Shown: piece by piece, positions 17,760 through 26,094 of the stretch
Layout: every line of letters begins with the position of its first letter
How positions within the stretch are numbered: the stretch's first letter is position 1
Source: Jiella marina
GTDB lineage: Bacteria > Pseudomonadota > Alphaproteobacteria > Rhizobiales > Rhizobiaceae
Direction: 5' to 3'
Assembly: GCF_024359545.1 (NCBI RefSeq)
Contig: NZ_JAKQZG010000015.1
Coordinates: 1 to 64,000, forward strand
Length of the DNA stretch: 64,000 bases
Translations under genes and position numbers: made by a program
The notes under the pieces: generated by a model
What the model was told of the DNA's origin: nothing
The model's input: only the letters and a program-made list of their open reading frames with translations
Database searches by the model: none

Positions 17760-18761
17760 ATGTTCACATCCGTAACCGGCCGGGTCGCATCGGCCATGCT
17801 TGCCTTCGGCATGATGACGGCGCCACTGGCAGCCCAGGAACTGCGCTACGCCCATGTGGGCGCCGAGGGCGACATCCAGACGCGCTATGCGTCGGAAGCC
17901 GCCGAAGGGATCGAGCAGGCGACGAACGGCGATGTCACCGTCCAAGTGTTCCCGGCGAGCCAGCTCGGCGGCGTCGCCGAAATGGTCGATGGCGTGCGTC
18001 TCGGCTCGATCTCCATGGGCCATCACGACTTCGCCTCGCTCGCGCGCATCGTGCCGGAGGTTGCCGTCTTCAACGCGCCCTTCATCTACACGAGCGCCGA
18101 TCAGGCGCTGGCCGCGACCGACCCGAACTCCTCACCCGCCGTCCAGGAGATCAATGAGCGCCTCGTCGAGGAAGGCGGCGTCCGGATCATCGGCCGCATC
18201 TATCGCGGCGCCCGCCACATTTCCTCGAACTTCCCTGTCAAGACACCGGCCGATCTCGCGGACAAGCCGTTCCGCGCTGTTCCGCTCGATCTCTGGGTCT
18301 CCATGGTGACGGGCTTCGGCGCGACGCCGACGCCGGTCGAGGTGTCGGAGTTGCCCACCGCCCTGATGACCGGCCTCGTCGTCGGTCAGGAAAACCCGCT
18401 GACCATGATCTCGGCCAACAAGCTCTACGAGGTGCAGTCGCATGTCGCGCTGACCGGTCACATGCATTCGGTGCTGGCGGTCTTCATCAACGAGAACGTC
18501 TGGCAGGGACTCAGCGAGGAACACCAGGCGGCGATCACCCAGGTGCTCGACGAGAAGGCCAAGGAGTCGCTGCAGTGGGCGAAGGATTCCGAACAGGATC
18601 TGATCGCGGAGCTGAAGGACGCCGGCATGACCGTCGTCACCGAGGAGGACGGGCTGGACATCCCCGCCTTCCGCGAAGCGGTGCTGGCCCAGATCAACGA
18701 GGACTTCCCCGAATTCGGCCCCTATATCGAGCAGATCGCAGAGGTCGAAGCCGCCGAATAA
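17760..18761 (+). CDS. TRAP transporter substrate-binding protein (DctP family)
   Basis: This 333-residue protein is the periplasmic receptor of a TRAP uptake system. An N-terminal signal peptide ends near residue 26 (PLAAQ-ELRYAH). The body has the DctP pattern: VQVFPASQLGG, GVRLGSISMGHHDFASLARIVPEVAVFNAPFI, the ligand-carboxylate region KPFRAVPLDLWVSMVTGFGATPTPVEVSELPTALMTGLVVGQENPL, and a C-terminal helix bundle. The conserved arginine position in the last segment is consistent with an acidic ligand such as a sugar acid or a C4 acid. A strong GGGAGGAG lies before the ATG. It precedes the small permease gene by about 60 bases. Confidence 0.93.
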   Translation: MFTSVTGRVASAMLAFGMMTAPLAAQELRYAHVGAEGDIQTRYASEAAEGIEQATNGDVTVQVFPASQLGGVAEMVDGVRLGSISMGHHDFASLARIVPEVAVFNAPFIYTSADQALAATDPNSSPAVQEINERLVEEGGVRIIGRIYRGARHISSNFPVKTPADLADKPFRAVPLDLWVSMVTGFGATPTPVEVSELPTALMTGLVVGQENPLTMISANKLYEVQSHVALTGHMHSVLAVFINENVWQGLSEEHQAAITQVLDEKAKESLQWAKDSEQDLIAELKDAGMTVVTEEDGLDIPAFREAVLAQINEDFPEFGPYIEQIAEVEAAE

Positions 18762-18820
18762 TCGCTCTGAAATGACGAGGCGGGCGCGCTCGCGCCCGCT
18801 TCCTGCCTTCGGGGATCGTC

Positions 18821-19288
18821 ATGATCATCGCCAAGCGCATCATCGAATATGTCAGCATCGTCCTTCTGGGGGCTCTGGTCTTCGTACCCTTCGCCCAGGT
18901 GGTGATGCGCGACGTATTCGTCGCACCGATCGTCGGCGCGGAGGAGTTCACCCGCTTCCTTCTGATCTGCGTCGTCTTCGTCGCCTATCCGCTCGTGGTG
19001 GAAGAAGGTGACAACATCGTCATGGGGGATCTGCGCAATTCACTGCCGCACGCCATTCGCAGGGCGCTCAATCTCCTCATCTCGATCGTCGCGATCGGGG
19101 TCTCGGGGTTGCTCGCCTATGTCGTGATCACGACCATCGGCGACAATCTGCGGAATGCGACACCGACCCTGAAGATTCCCTTCTGGCTGTTCCTCGGCTC
19201 GACCTTCTTCGGCTTCCTGGCCGCCACGGTGGTTCACATCATCCACCTGCGCAAACCGCCGCAGAAGAACAGCAGCGTGAGTTTGTGA
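18821..19288 (+). CDS. TRAP transporter small permease (DctQ family)
   Basis: This 155-residue membrane protein has four hydrophobic segments (near residues 10-30, 45-65, 85-107 and 122-143) and the DctQ-type pattern FAQVVMRDVFVAPIVGAEEFTRFLLICVVFVAYPLVVEEGDNIVMGDL, typed here as a continuous family signature in two parts. It forms the small membrane component that pairs with DctM. It would be expected to sit directly before the large permease gene, but here 364 bases with an inverted repeat separate them. Confidence 0.88.
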   Translation: MIIAKRIIEYVSIVLLGALVFVPFAQVVMRDVFVAPIVGAEEFTRFLLICVVFVAYPLVVEEGDNIVMGDLRNSLPHAIRRALNLLISIVAIGVSGLLAYVVITTIGDNLRNATPTLKIPFWLFLGSTFFGFLAATVVHIIHLRKPPQKNSSVSL

Positions 19289-19652
19289 GGGCCCAAGGCG
19301 TGCGACTGCGATGGAGCTTTTGCTCAGACTGAGGAGATTCGTCATCCTCGGGCCTGTCCCGAGGACCTACTGTCGGCATCGCCACAAAACCGTGTGTCAT
19401 TGGTCTCGTAGAAAATGTTTCAACGGCAATAGATTCTCGGGACAGGCCCGAGAATGACGTCCTGGATGGATGTCCGGCACCCTATCAACGAGCGTTGACG
19501 CGCTCCACCCCACCCGTTCGCAGGAGGTCCTGACCGCTCCCAAGACCTCCTGAGACCGCAACTCTCATTCCTCATTCGGGCGCGGCCGATCGATCGCCGG
19601 GACATGAAACGTCCATGCGATCGCCACCGCCGCCCAACCGCCAAGGGTTCCC
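19289..19652. other. Spacer between dctQ and dctM genes, occupied by a repeat
   Basis: TRAP small- and large-permease genes normally abut or overlap. Here 364 bases separate them. The spacer holds a large inverted repeat (separate entry) from about 19340 to 19459 and then roughly 190 bases with no gene or clear regulatory site. The first 50 bases after dctQ and the last 50 before dctM show nothing recognisable, and no strong ribosome site precedes the dctM start. Confidence 0.6.
19340..19459. repeat. Inverted pair of rhizobial palindromic intergenic repeats
   Basis: An arm at 19340-19371 (starting CGTCATCCTCGGGCCTGTCC) is matched in reverse complement by one at 19428-19459, with only a few differences. 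Each arm is itself partly palindromic (CTCGGGCCTGTCCCGAG). About 56 bases lie between the arms. Related CGTCATTCTCGGGC elements are common between genes in Hyphomicrobiales and sphingomonads. The pair could form a long RNA hairpin that affects expression of dctM relative to dctQ. Confidence 0.8.
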
Positions 19653-20927
19653 ATGGGTCTCGCCCTGATCGTCGCCTTCCTCGTTCTCTTCATGGCAGGG
19701 TTTCCGGTCGTCTACGCCATTCTCCTGCCGGCGATCGGCTATGTGCTCCTGGAGGGCTTTCCGCTCGGGCTTCTCGCCCAGCGGATCACCTATGCGCTGG
19801 ATTCCTTTCCTCTGGTGGCGGTGCCGATCTTCATCTTCGTCGGCAATCTCATGAACCTCGCCGGTGTGACCGATCGCATCTTCCGCTTCGCCGACACGCT
19901 GGTCGGGCGCGCGCCGGGCGGGCTGGCCCAGGTGAACATCTTTTCCTCGCTGATCTTCTCCGGCATGTCCGGTGCCGCCCTGGCGGATGTCGGCGGCCTC
20001 GGCAAGATCGAGATCGAGGCGATGCGCAAGCGCGGCTTCGACGCGCCGTTCTCGGCGGCGATCACGGCCTCCTCGGCGGTCGTCGGGCCGATCTTTCCGC
20101 CCTCGATCCCGCTCATCGTCTATGGCTCGGTCACGAGCGTGTCGATCATCCAGCTTCTCATTGCGGGCATTATCCCGGCGCTGATCTGCGTGGCGCTTCT
20201 GATGGCGACGGCGGCGATCCTGTCGCTCCGCCACGCCATGCCGCGGGCCGAGCGCTGGCCGACGCCGCGCGAGGTGATCCGAGATCTCCTGCCGGCGCTG
20301 CCTGCCATCCTGGCGCCGGTCCTGATGGTGGCTGGCATGATGCTCGGCCTGTTCACGCCGACGGAAGCCGCCGCCGTCACCGCCTTCTACGTGATCCTTA
20401 TCTCGGGCCTCGTCTATCGTGAGCTGACATGGGCGCACCTGAAGGAGTCCATGCTCGCCACCGTGCGCGCCACCAGCGCGATCCTGATCATCGTCGCGGC
20501 GGCCGCGCTCTTCGGCTGGATCCTCGCCGTGGAGCAGGTGCCCCAGGATTTCGCCAAGCTGATCCTGCAGATCTCCACCGATCCGGTGATTCTGCTCCTG
20601 ATCGCGAACCTCATCTTCTTCATCGCTGGCATGTTCCTCGATTCCACCACGGCGACGCTTCTCGTGGTGCCGGTGATCGCACCGCCCATGGTACTCGCCG
20701 GTGTCGACCCGGTTCATCTCGGTATCGTCGCGATCTTCAACCTGATGGTCGGGCTTCTGACACCGCCTATGGGTTTGTCGCTGTTCCTCGTCTCGTCGAT
20801 CGCCGGCATCACGCTCCGCCAGCTCTTGCGCGCGCTCGCCCCGTTTTACATCCCCCTGCTACTGACGCTTGGAATCATCACCTTCGCCCCCGATCTCGTT
20901 CTCTGGCTGCCCAGTTTCCTGCGTTAG
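19653..20927 (+). CDS. TRAP transporter large permease (DctM family)
   Basis: This 424-residue integral membrane protein carries roughly a dozen hydrophobic segments and the DctM family signature motifs, such as LVAVPIFIFVGNLMNLAGVTDRI, SGAALADVGGLGKIEIEAM, ITASSAVVGPIFPPSIPLI, FTPTEAAAVTAFY and VGLLTPPMG. It is the sodium-coupled transport channel of the TRAP system, working with the small permease and the binding protein upstream. Full length for the family. The 364-base separation from the small permease is unusual. The gene is followed 24 bases later by the RpiB-like isomerase. Confidence 0.93.
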   Translation: MGLALIVAFLVLFMAGFPVVYAILLPAIGYVLLEGFPLGLLAQRITYALDSFPLVAVPIFIFVGNLMNLAGVTDRIFRFADTLVGRAPGGLAQVNIFSSLIFSGMSGAALADVGGLGKIEIEAMRKRGFDAPFSAAITASSAVVGPIFPPSIPLIVYGSVTSVSIIQLLIAGIIPALICVALLMATAAILSLRHAMPRAERWPTPREVIRDLLPALPAILAPVLMVAGMMLGLFTPTEAAAVTAFYVILISGLVYRELTWAHLKESMLATVRATSAILIIVAAAALFGWILAVEQVPQDFAKLILQISTDPVILLLIANLIFFIAGMFLDSTTATLLVVPVIAPPMVLAGVDPVHLGIVAIFNLMVGLLTPPMGLSLFLVSSIAGITLRQLLRALAPFYIPLLLTLGIITFAPDLVLWLPSFLR

Positions 20928-20951
20928 CCGCAATCACGAAAGGATAGTCTC

Positions 20952-21398
20952 ATGCACATCGTCGTCGGTTCGGATCATGCCGGTTTTCCCATGAAGGCGG
21001 AAATTGTTCGTTGCATCGAAGAGCTGGGACACAAGGTGACGGATGTCGGCTCCCATGACGATCAGCCGGTCGACTTTCCCGACATCGCGCGCCTCGTGAC
21101 TCGGGCCGTGACCTCCAAGGAGGCCGATCGCGGCATGATGGTCTGCGGCACCGGCGTCGGCGCTTCGATCGCGGCGAACAAGGTCCGGGGCATCCGCGCC
21201 GCCGTTTGCCACGACGTGCATTCGGCTCACCAATGCGTCGAGCATGACGATGTGAACATCATGTGCATCGGTGCGCAGATCGTCGGCCCTTGGCTGGCCC
21301 GCGATCTGGTGAAAGCCTTCCTAGAGGCCGAGTTCTCGACCAGCGAGGAGTTCCGCCGTCGCGTGGACAAGCTCGCCGATATGGACTCGGAGCGCTGA
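20952..21398 (+). CDS. RpiB/LacA/LacB-family sugar-phosphate isomerase
   Basis: This 148-residue protein matches RpiB-type aldose-ketose isomerases: the substrate-binding GSDHAGFPMK opening, the active-site cysteine in MVCGTGVGASIAANKVRGIRAAVCHD, and the HDDVNIMCIGAQIVG segment. Family members isomerise ribose-5-phosphate, allose-6-phosphate, galactose-6-phosphate or tetrose phosphates. Position directly after a TRAP transporter under a GntR regulator suggests a catabolic isomerase for the imported sugar-type compound rather than the housekeeping pentose-phosphate enzyme. An AAGGA site precedes the ATG. The exact substrate cannot be read from sequence. Confidence 0.9.
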   Translation: MHIVVGSDHAGFPMKAEIVRCIEELGHKVTDVGSHDDQPVDFPDIARLVTRAVTSKEADRGMMVCGTGVGASIAANKVRGIRAAVCHDVHSAHQCVEHDDVNIMCIGAQIVGPWLARDLVKAFLEAEFSTSEEFRRRVDKLADMDSER

Positions 21399-21430
21399 CA
21401 CCGACGATGGCGGGTCTGGCTATTGGCGAG

Positions 21431-21457
21431 GGGGCGCTGCCGCGTCAGCGGCGCCCC
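21431..21457. terminator. Possible terminator hairpin at the end of the TRAP/RpiB locus
   Basis: GGGGCGC at 21431-21437 pairs with GCGCCCC at 21451-21457. It lies 32 bases after the rpiB-like stop and overlaps the 3' end of the convergent small membrane-protein gene. No U-run follows, so it is only a weak candidate. Confidence 0.35.
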
Positions 21458-21714
21458 ATCTTCAGAAGCCGCGAGACGATGAAGATCGGTACGACCACGG
21501 CCGCGCCCAGGAGGAAATAATAGACGGCTCGCTCCATCGAGCCGAAAAGGCTGCGCCAGACCCAGTCGAGAGTCCGCATGGCCCAGTCGAGCATGTCGTA
21601 AGGGTCCCAGCGCAGCCAGGACAGGATGAAGCCGACCAGGACCGACAACAGGATCAGCCGGATCGCAACGGAGATCGGCGAGCCGCCGAGAAAGTGTGAG
21701 ATGCGTTCGGACAT
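21445..21714 (-). CDS. Small membrane protein, DUF6460-like
   Basis: This 89-residue protein has two hydrophobic segments (about residues 15-35 and 64-82) separated by a tryptophan-rich amphipathic stretch (LSWLRWDPYDMLDWAMRTLDWVWRSL). The pattern matches a widespread small membrane protein of Hyphomicrobiales (DUF6460) of unknown function. It is convergent to the RpiB-like gene and lies just downstream of the ligase on the same strand. No role can be assigned. Confidence 0.75.
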   Translation of the reverse strand: MSERISHFLGGSPISVAIRLILLSVLVGFILSWLRWDPYDMLDWAMRTLDWVWRSLFGSMERAVYYFLLGAAVVVPIFIVSRLLKMGRR

Positions 21715-21802
21715 GGCTGGCAGGCGTCTTCCTTCGTTGCGGTGGGTTCGCAGTTAGGCGCTGCCGATTGACGCTGCAAGTCGCCAACGCATTCGGCCGA
21801 GC

Positions 21803-23677
21803 TCATTCCGGCAGCATGGCTTCGAGCGTTTCGATCCGGTCCGCCTCATGGGCCGGCTTGTCCCATCTCAGCCGCGAGACCCGGGGAAAGCGCATGGCGA
21901 CGCCGGATTTGTGACGGTTGGAGCGCGCGAGCCCCTCGAAGGCGACCTCGATGACCAGGCCATGGTCCGGCTCGGCCCGCACCGACCGCACCGGCCCGAA
22001 GCGCTCGATCGTGTTGTCGCGGATATATTTGTCGAGCTGCTTCAACTCCTCGTCCGTGAAGCCGAAATAGGCCTTGCCGACGGGGACGAGTTCCAGATCG
22101 TCGGCCGGGCCGGTCCAGACGCCGAAGGTGTAGTCGGAATAGTAGCTCGAGCGTTTGCCGTGACCGCGCTGGGCGTACATCAGCACCGCGTCGATCAGAT
22201 GCGGGTCCTTTTTCCACTTGAACCACGGTCCCTTGGGCCGGCCCGGCACATAGGCCGAATCCCAGCGCTTCAGCATCAGCCCCTCGATCACCGGATGCGG
22301 CGGCGTCTCCCGGTGCCGGGCCAGCGTTGCGAAATCCTCGAAGGACACCACCGGCGAGAGATCGAAGCGGGTCGGCTCGAGCTTGGAGACGAAGGCCGAC
22401 AGACGCTCTCGGCGTTCGGCGAAGGGCACGGGGCGGATGTCTTCGCCCTCGTCGATCAGAAGATCATAGCAGCGAAGGAAGACCGGGTATTTCTTCAGGA
22501 TCGCCGCAGAGACGGTCTTGCGGTTCAGGCGCTGCTGCAGATCGGAAAAGGTGCCGACCACGATGTCGTCCTGCCGGCCGCTTTCGGTGTCGAGTTGCGG
22601 TTCGCCCTTCCGGTCGGTGCGCGGCTGGGCGACCAGAAGCTCGCCGTCGAGCGTGCCCTCGAAGGTCATGTGGTCGACGAGATCGGGAAAGGCCGGCGAG
22701 ATGTCGTCGCCCGTGCGCGAATAAAGCCGCTTCGTTCCGCGTTCGGCGCTCGCCTGGACGCGGATTCCGTCCCATTTCCACTCGGCCGCATAGGCTTCGG
22801 GATCGATCAGGCCGTGATCCGGCTCTTCGAGCGGCTGGGACAGCATCACCGGCCGGAAAGGCGCGGCAGCCGCCGAGACCGGCTTCTCGCTCCGTCCCTC
22901 CAGCCAGGCGAAGAGCGTTTCATAGGGCGGCTCCAGCCCGTGCCACAGCTCCTCGATCTCGGCGATGTCCTTCTCTCCGAAATCCGCGAGCGCCTGCTTG
23001 GCAAGGCGGGCCGAGACGCCGATGCGCAAGCCGCCGGTGACGAGCTTGATCAGCGCATAGCGGCCGGATGTGTCGAGCCGGTCGAGCCAGGCTTCCACGA
23101 GGCGCGGACCCTGCTGCCGTGTTGCGGCGTTGAGGCGGGTGACGATCTCATGGAGGGTGGGAGGGGGCGATTGATTTGAGGCGTGGGCGGCTGGGGACCC
23201 CCCTCTGCCCTGCCGGGCATCTCCCCCGCAAGGGGGGAGAGTGGCTTCCGTCTGCCGATCCGCTTCGACTTCATCTCTCAGTGCCAGAGATTGGGTGTCA
23301 GGCGAGGGCGCTCCAACCCCTCTCCCCCCTTGCGGGGGAGATGTCGGCGAAGCCGACAGAGGGGGGTGAGCAACGTCTGAACTTTCCCCCTCAACAACCC
23401 GCTCCCCTTCCGGCCAAACCAGTGAGATCGTCTCGGCGAGATCGCCCACATAGTCGTAGGAATAGCCGAACAGCACCTCGTCCATCCGGCTCGTGACCAG
23501 TTCGCGCAACATCGCGGGCTTGACGCTCTTGATGTCCAGGTCGCCGGTGATGGCGGCGAGCGCCAGACCGCGCTCGGGATCGGGCACCGAGGCGAAGTGA
23601 TCGACGAGGAGGCGCAGCTTGCCATTGCGCGAGGGCTGCAGGACGAGGGCGTCGAGGAGATCGGCGAAGGGTTTCAT
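21803..23677 (-). CDS. ATP-dependent DNA ligase of the cisplatin-response type, with an in-frame repeat insertion
   Basis: This 624-residue protein is an ATP-dependent DNA ligase that seals nicks using a lysyl-AMP intermediate. The N-terminal helical domain starts at MKPFADLLDALVLQPSRNG. The adenylation motif is in AEWKWDGIRVQ, followed by RTGDDISPAFPD, TLDGELLV and the GLMLKRWDSAY and WFKWKKDPHLID motifs; the OB domain closes the protein. The helicase, exonuclease and phosphoesterase genes that often accompany this family are not adjacent. Between the N-terminal domain and PPTLHEIVTRLN lies about 74 residues of proline/glycine-rich sequence encoded by a palindromic repeat pair, making the protein longer than usual. 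The ATG at 23677 begins the conserved domain; the frame continues upstream through a different gene region and is not used. Confidence 0.9.
   Translation of the reverse strand: MKPFADLLDALVLQPSRNGKLRLLVDHFASVPDPERGLALAAITGDLDIKSVKPAMLRELVTSRMDEVLFGYSYDYVGDLAETISLVWPEGERVVEGESSDVAHPPLSASPTSPPQGGRGVGAPSPDTQSLALRDEVEADRQTEATLPPCGGDARQGRGGSPAAHASNQSPPPTLHEIVTRLNAATRQQGPRLVEAWLDRLDTSGRYALIKLVTGGLRIGVSARLAKQALADFGEKDIAEIEELWHGLEPPYETLFAWLEGRSEKPVSAAAAPFRPVMLSQPLEEPDHGLIDPEAYAAEWKWDGIRVQASAERGTKRLYSRTGDDISPAFPDLVDHMTFEGTLDGELLVAQPRTDRKGEPQLDTESGRQDDIVVGTFSDLQQRLNRKTVSAAILKKYPVFLRCYDLLIDEGEDIRPVPFAERRERLSAFVSKLEPTRFDLSPVVSFEDFATLARHRETPPHPVIEGLMLKRWDSAYVPGRPKGPWFKWKKDPHLIDAVLMYAQRGHGKRSSYYSDYTFGVWTGPADDLELVPVGKAYFGFTDEELKQLDKYIRDNTIERFGPVRSVRAEPDHGLVIEVAFEGLARSNRHKSGVAMRFPRVSRLRWDKPAHEADRIETLEAMLPE
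23196..23371. repeat. Inverted palindromic repeat pair inserted in-frame within the DNA ligase gene
   Basis: Two inverted arms, about 23196-23245 and 23317-23371, share the core CATCTCCCCCGCAAGGGGGG and flanking CCCCCCTCTG. Each arm also has an internal palindrome. They are of the type normally found between genes in Hyphomicrobiales. Here both arms are read through by the ligase reading frame without a stop or frameshift, adding about 74 codons between two conserved regions. Confidence 0.85.
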
Positions 23678-23744
23678 CGCGGCGAAAGATGCAGCGTCCG
23701 GGCGCTGCGGCAAGCGAGAACCGCCCGTGCCGGCGTCACCGGCC

Positions 23745-24098
23745 TTACGGTCGGGTCCAGGTCTGGACGGTGCGGCAGAAGACCCGCGCGAGGCAGCCGC
23801 GCAGTTCCAGATGCCCGTCGACGAGGCGCAGGCCGCCATCATAGGTGTCGTTGCTCCGGGGATCGCGGACCTGTCCCTTGAGTTCCGGCAGAGAGCCCGA
23901 GACCGTGGCGACGCTCTCGCCGCTATAGCGGCCGCTGGCGATCCGGGCGCAGAAGCCGGCCCCGCAGGGGGCGATTTCGATCTGCGTTCCATCTTCGCTG
24001 ATCCAGTCGCCGACGATCTGCGGAGACGCCTGCGCATGTCCGAGGCCGGCCGCAAGGCATAGGGCGATAAGGGCGGATGTCGTGGAAACTCGTCTCAT
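23745..24098 (-). CDS. DUF2147 family secreted protein
   Basis: This 117-residue protein has a signal peptide (cleavage expected after HAQA, near residue 24) and a DUF2147-type beta-rich body: IVGDWISEDGTQIEIAPCGAGFCARIA, then DGGLRLVDGHLELRGCLARVFCRTVQTWTR. Four cysteines could form two disulfides in the periplasm. Its function is unknown; family members are generally exported small proteins of the calycin type. It lies between the exonuclease and the ligase on the same strand. Confidence 0.85.
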   Translation of the reverse strand: MRRVSTTSALIALCLAAGLGHAQASPQIVGDWISEDGTQIEIAPCGAGFCARIASGRYSGESVATVSGSLPELKGQVRDPRSNDTYDGGLRLVDGHLELRGCLARVFCRTVQTWTRP

Positions 24099-24155
24099 GG
24101 CGATGCATCTGGGCGACGATCATGGCGTGACGAGGAAGAGCGGCGGGGCGAAACG

Positions 24156-24992
24156 TCACACCCGCGTCGGCAGCGCCCGCGCGCCCCTGATGCCGCGCAG
24201 CTTCAGATGATGGCGGGCGGTAAAGACTGCGTCGGCGTCCATGCCCGGTTCGCGGGTCAGCCAGTCGAGATAATCGTCCGGGACCTTGGCGATCTCGACG
24301 CCCTTGTAGCGCCCGAAGCGCAGCTTGGCGAGGAGCGCCGGCTCGTTCGACACCCGTTCCGCCCGGTCGAGAAAATCGGCGAGGTCGTGACAACGGGGCA
24401 GGAGCACCCGCGTGATGTCCCTGAGAAGCACCGCGGTACACACCGCGTCGTAGAGCGCGCGGTGGGGGCTGAGGCCGGCAAGAAGATGCTCGACCGGCGA
24501 CAGATCGAGCGGCACGTATTTCACCAGACTTTGCAGCCCGTGCGCCTTGGCGGACGGAAAGGCGCGCAGGGCCAGCTTGTGGGTGCAGAGCCATCGGCCG
24601 GTGAAGCGCAATCGCGAGCGATCGAAGGCGGCGCGCTGGGCGGCAAAGACCTCGGCGTCTCTGAAAGGAGCGGCAGCTTCGGTAAAGCTCGGTGCGCCCT
24701 CGAGCATCGCGTCGGTGATCCTATGCACGCGACGGGCGTGTGGGTTGATCGGCACGCCCGCCGGATCGCAAAGGCTCTGCATCGCGTTTCCGATCTCGCC
24801 GGTCGCAAGGTCGAGATCGACCGAACCGATCTCGATCACCGCGTCCTCCTCGAGCCTCTGTCCAGCCGTCTCCGTGTCGATGACGCGAACTTTCGTTGGT
24901 GGTTGTTCGGCGAACAGCGAGGGCGTGGTCGGCACGGGCGGGAAGAGATCGATCATCGCACAGAACATCGTCGCGTCGGCACCGAACGGCAA
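24156..24992 (-). CDS. DnaQ-like 3'-5' exonuclease with DUF3820-like C-terminus
   Basis: This 278-residue protein has a DEDDh exonuclease fold: motif I VIDTETAG (D39, E41), motif II in the FAAQRAAFDRSRL region, and motif III HRALYDAVCTAVLL with the histidine five residues before the final aspartate. Such domains remove nucleotides 3' to 5' in replication proofreading or repair. The C-terminal 50 residues (LRFGRYKGVEIAKVPDDYLDWL) resemble the DUF3820 module found behind several bacterial exonucleases. The ATG at 24992 is the longest start; ATGs at codons 9 and 13 are possible alternatives. It may be a repair nuclease rather than the Pol III epsilon subunit, given the extra domain. Confidence 0.85.
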   Translation of the reverse strand: MPFGADATMFCAMIDLFPPVPTTPSLFAEQPPTKVRVIDTETAGQRLEEDAVIEIGSVDLDLATGEIGNAMQSLCDPAGVPINPHARRVHRITDAMLEGAPSFTEAAAPFRDAEVFAAQRAAFDRSRLRFTGRWLCTHKLALRAFPSAKAHGLQSLVKYVPLDLSPVEHLLAGLSPHRALYDAVCTAVLLRDITRVLLPRCHDLADFLDRAERVSNEPALLAKLRFGRYKGVEIAKVPDDYLDWLTREPGMDADAVFTARHHLKLRGIRGARALPTRV

Positions 24993-25040
24993 GCCTCTGC
25001 GACCCTGACTTCGATTGGAAGCAGAGATCGGCGGGGTCGG

Positions 25041-26027
25041 CTACAGCCGCATGCCCACCGGATGGCTCTCCGCGAGGCGCTCGACCTCCGACATGCGGCT
25101 CATGGTCGCCTCGTAGCCGATCTCGATCGCTTCCTCGGCCCGGAAGAACTCGCCAAGGCCGATGTCGCGCACGCGCGGCTGCAGCGACAGGTCGGGCGGA
25201 TCGCCGGCAAGGCGGGCCCGCGAGATGCGGTCCTGGATGATGTTGAAGGCGTCGATCATGTTGCGCGTCAGCCCGAGTTTCTTGCGGCGCTGCGCGGCGA
25301 CGCTGTCGTCGGCCGGAGCGACGGGACGAAACGCGTTCTCGGCTCCGGCCTCCTCGTGTTCGGCACGCATTCTGAGGACCGCGGCCCGGCCGAAGAGATC
25401 GTAGTGCAGATTGACGGCCATCACATTCTGCTGCTCGAAGACGCGGCAGACATTCGCCGGCACCGGATTGACGAGGGCGCCGTCCATGAGCCGCCGCCCG
25501 CCGCAGATCACCGGTTCGAAGACGCCGGGGAGGGCATAGGAGGCCCGCATCGCCAAAACCAGCGACCCGGTGTCAAGCCAGACTTCATGCCCTGTCTCTC
25601 CGTCGGTCGCGACGCAGATCAGCGGTCGGTCGAGATCCTCGATTCTGGTATCGGCCAGCGCTTCGGTGAGCCGTCGGCTGAGGCGCATCCCGCCGATCAG
25701 GCCGGCCCCGCCGATCCGGAAGTCGAGATAGCGCACCAGCCCCCGGCGCGTCAGCGAACGCGCGAAGGCCTCGAGTTCCGGCAGCTTGCCAGCCAGGTAG
25801 CAGCCGCCGACAAGGGCGCCGATCGAGGTGCCGGCAATCATCGAGATGGGGATCTGGTATTCGTCCAGCGCTTTCAGGACGCCGATATGGGCCCAGCCAC
25901 GCGCCGCACCGCCACCCAGCGCCAGGGCGATGCCCCCGCGCGGCTTCTTGCCTTTGGCTGCGGTGACAGGCGTGGAAGCTTGCGTGGCAAGCGGTTCTTC
26001 GCGCCAGCCGAATACGCGGTCAAGCAT
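25041..26027 (-). CDS. Patatin-like phospholipase family protein
   Basis: This 328-residue serine hydrolase has the patatin dyad: oxyanion loop GGGAARGWAHIGVL, nucleophile elbow GTSIGALVGG, and the catalytic aspartate in MDGALVNPVP. Family members hydrolyse phospholipids or lysophospholipids. There is no signal peptide or membrane segment. The ATG at 26027 has GGAG 10 bases upstream; the frame continues to 26141 but that portion overlaps the hisI end. It is the last gene of a leftward folE-hisI-patatin cluster. Confidence 0.92.
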   Translation of the reverse strand: MLDRVFGWREEPLATQASTPVTAAKGKKPRGGIALALGGGAARGWAHIGVLKALDEYQIPISMIAGTSIGALVGGCYLAGKLPELEAFARSLTRRGLVRYLDFRIGGAGLIGGMRLSRRLTEALADTRIEDLDRPLICVATDGETGHEVWLDTGSLVLAMRASYALPGVFEPVICGGRRLMDGALVNPVPANVCRVFEQQNVMAVNLHYDLFGRAAVLRMRAEHEEAGAENAFRPVAPADDSVAAQRRKKLGLTRNMIDAFNIIQDRISRARLAGDPPDLSLQPRVRDIGLGEFFRAEEAIEIGYEATMSRMSEVERLAESHPVGMRL

Positions 26028-26094
26028 CTTTCGGCGCTCCGGTTGGAGTTCGACATCCGACTTCTCAGGATAAGACGAACTCTTGACCACGAGA

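Noticed and set aside
19572-20717. A 381-residue arginine/aspartate-rich minus-strand frame opposite dctM
   Set aside because: Composition is typical of an antisense shadow of a hydrophobic membrane protein.
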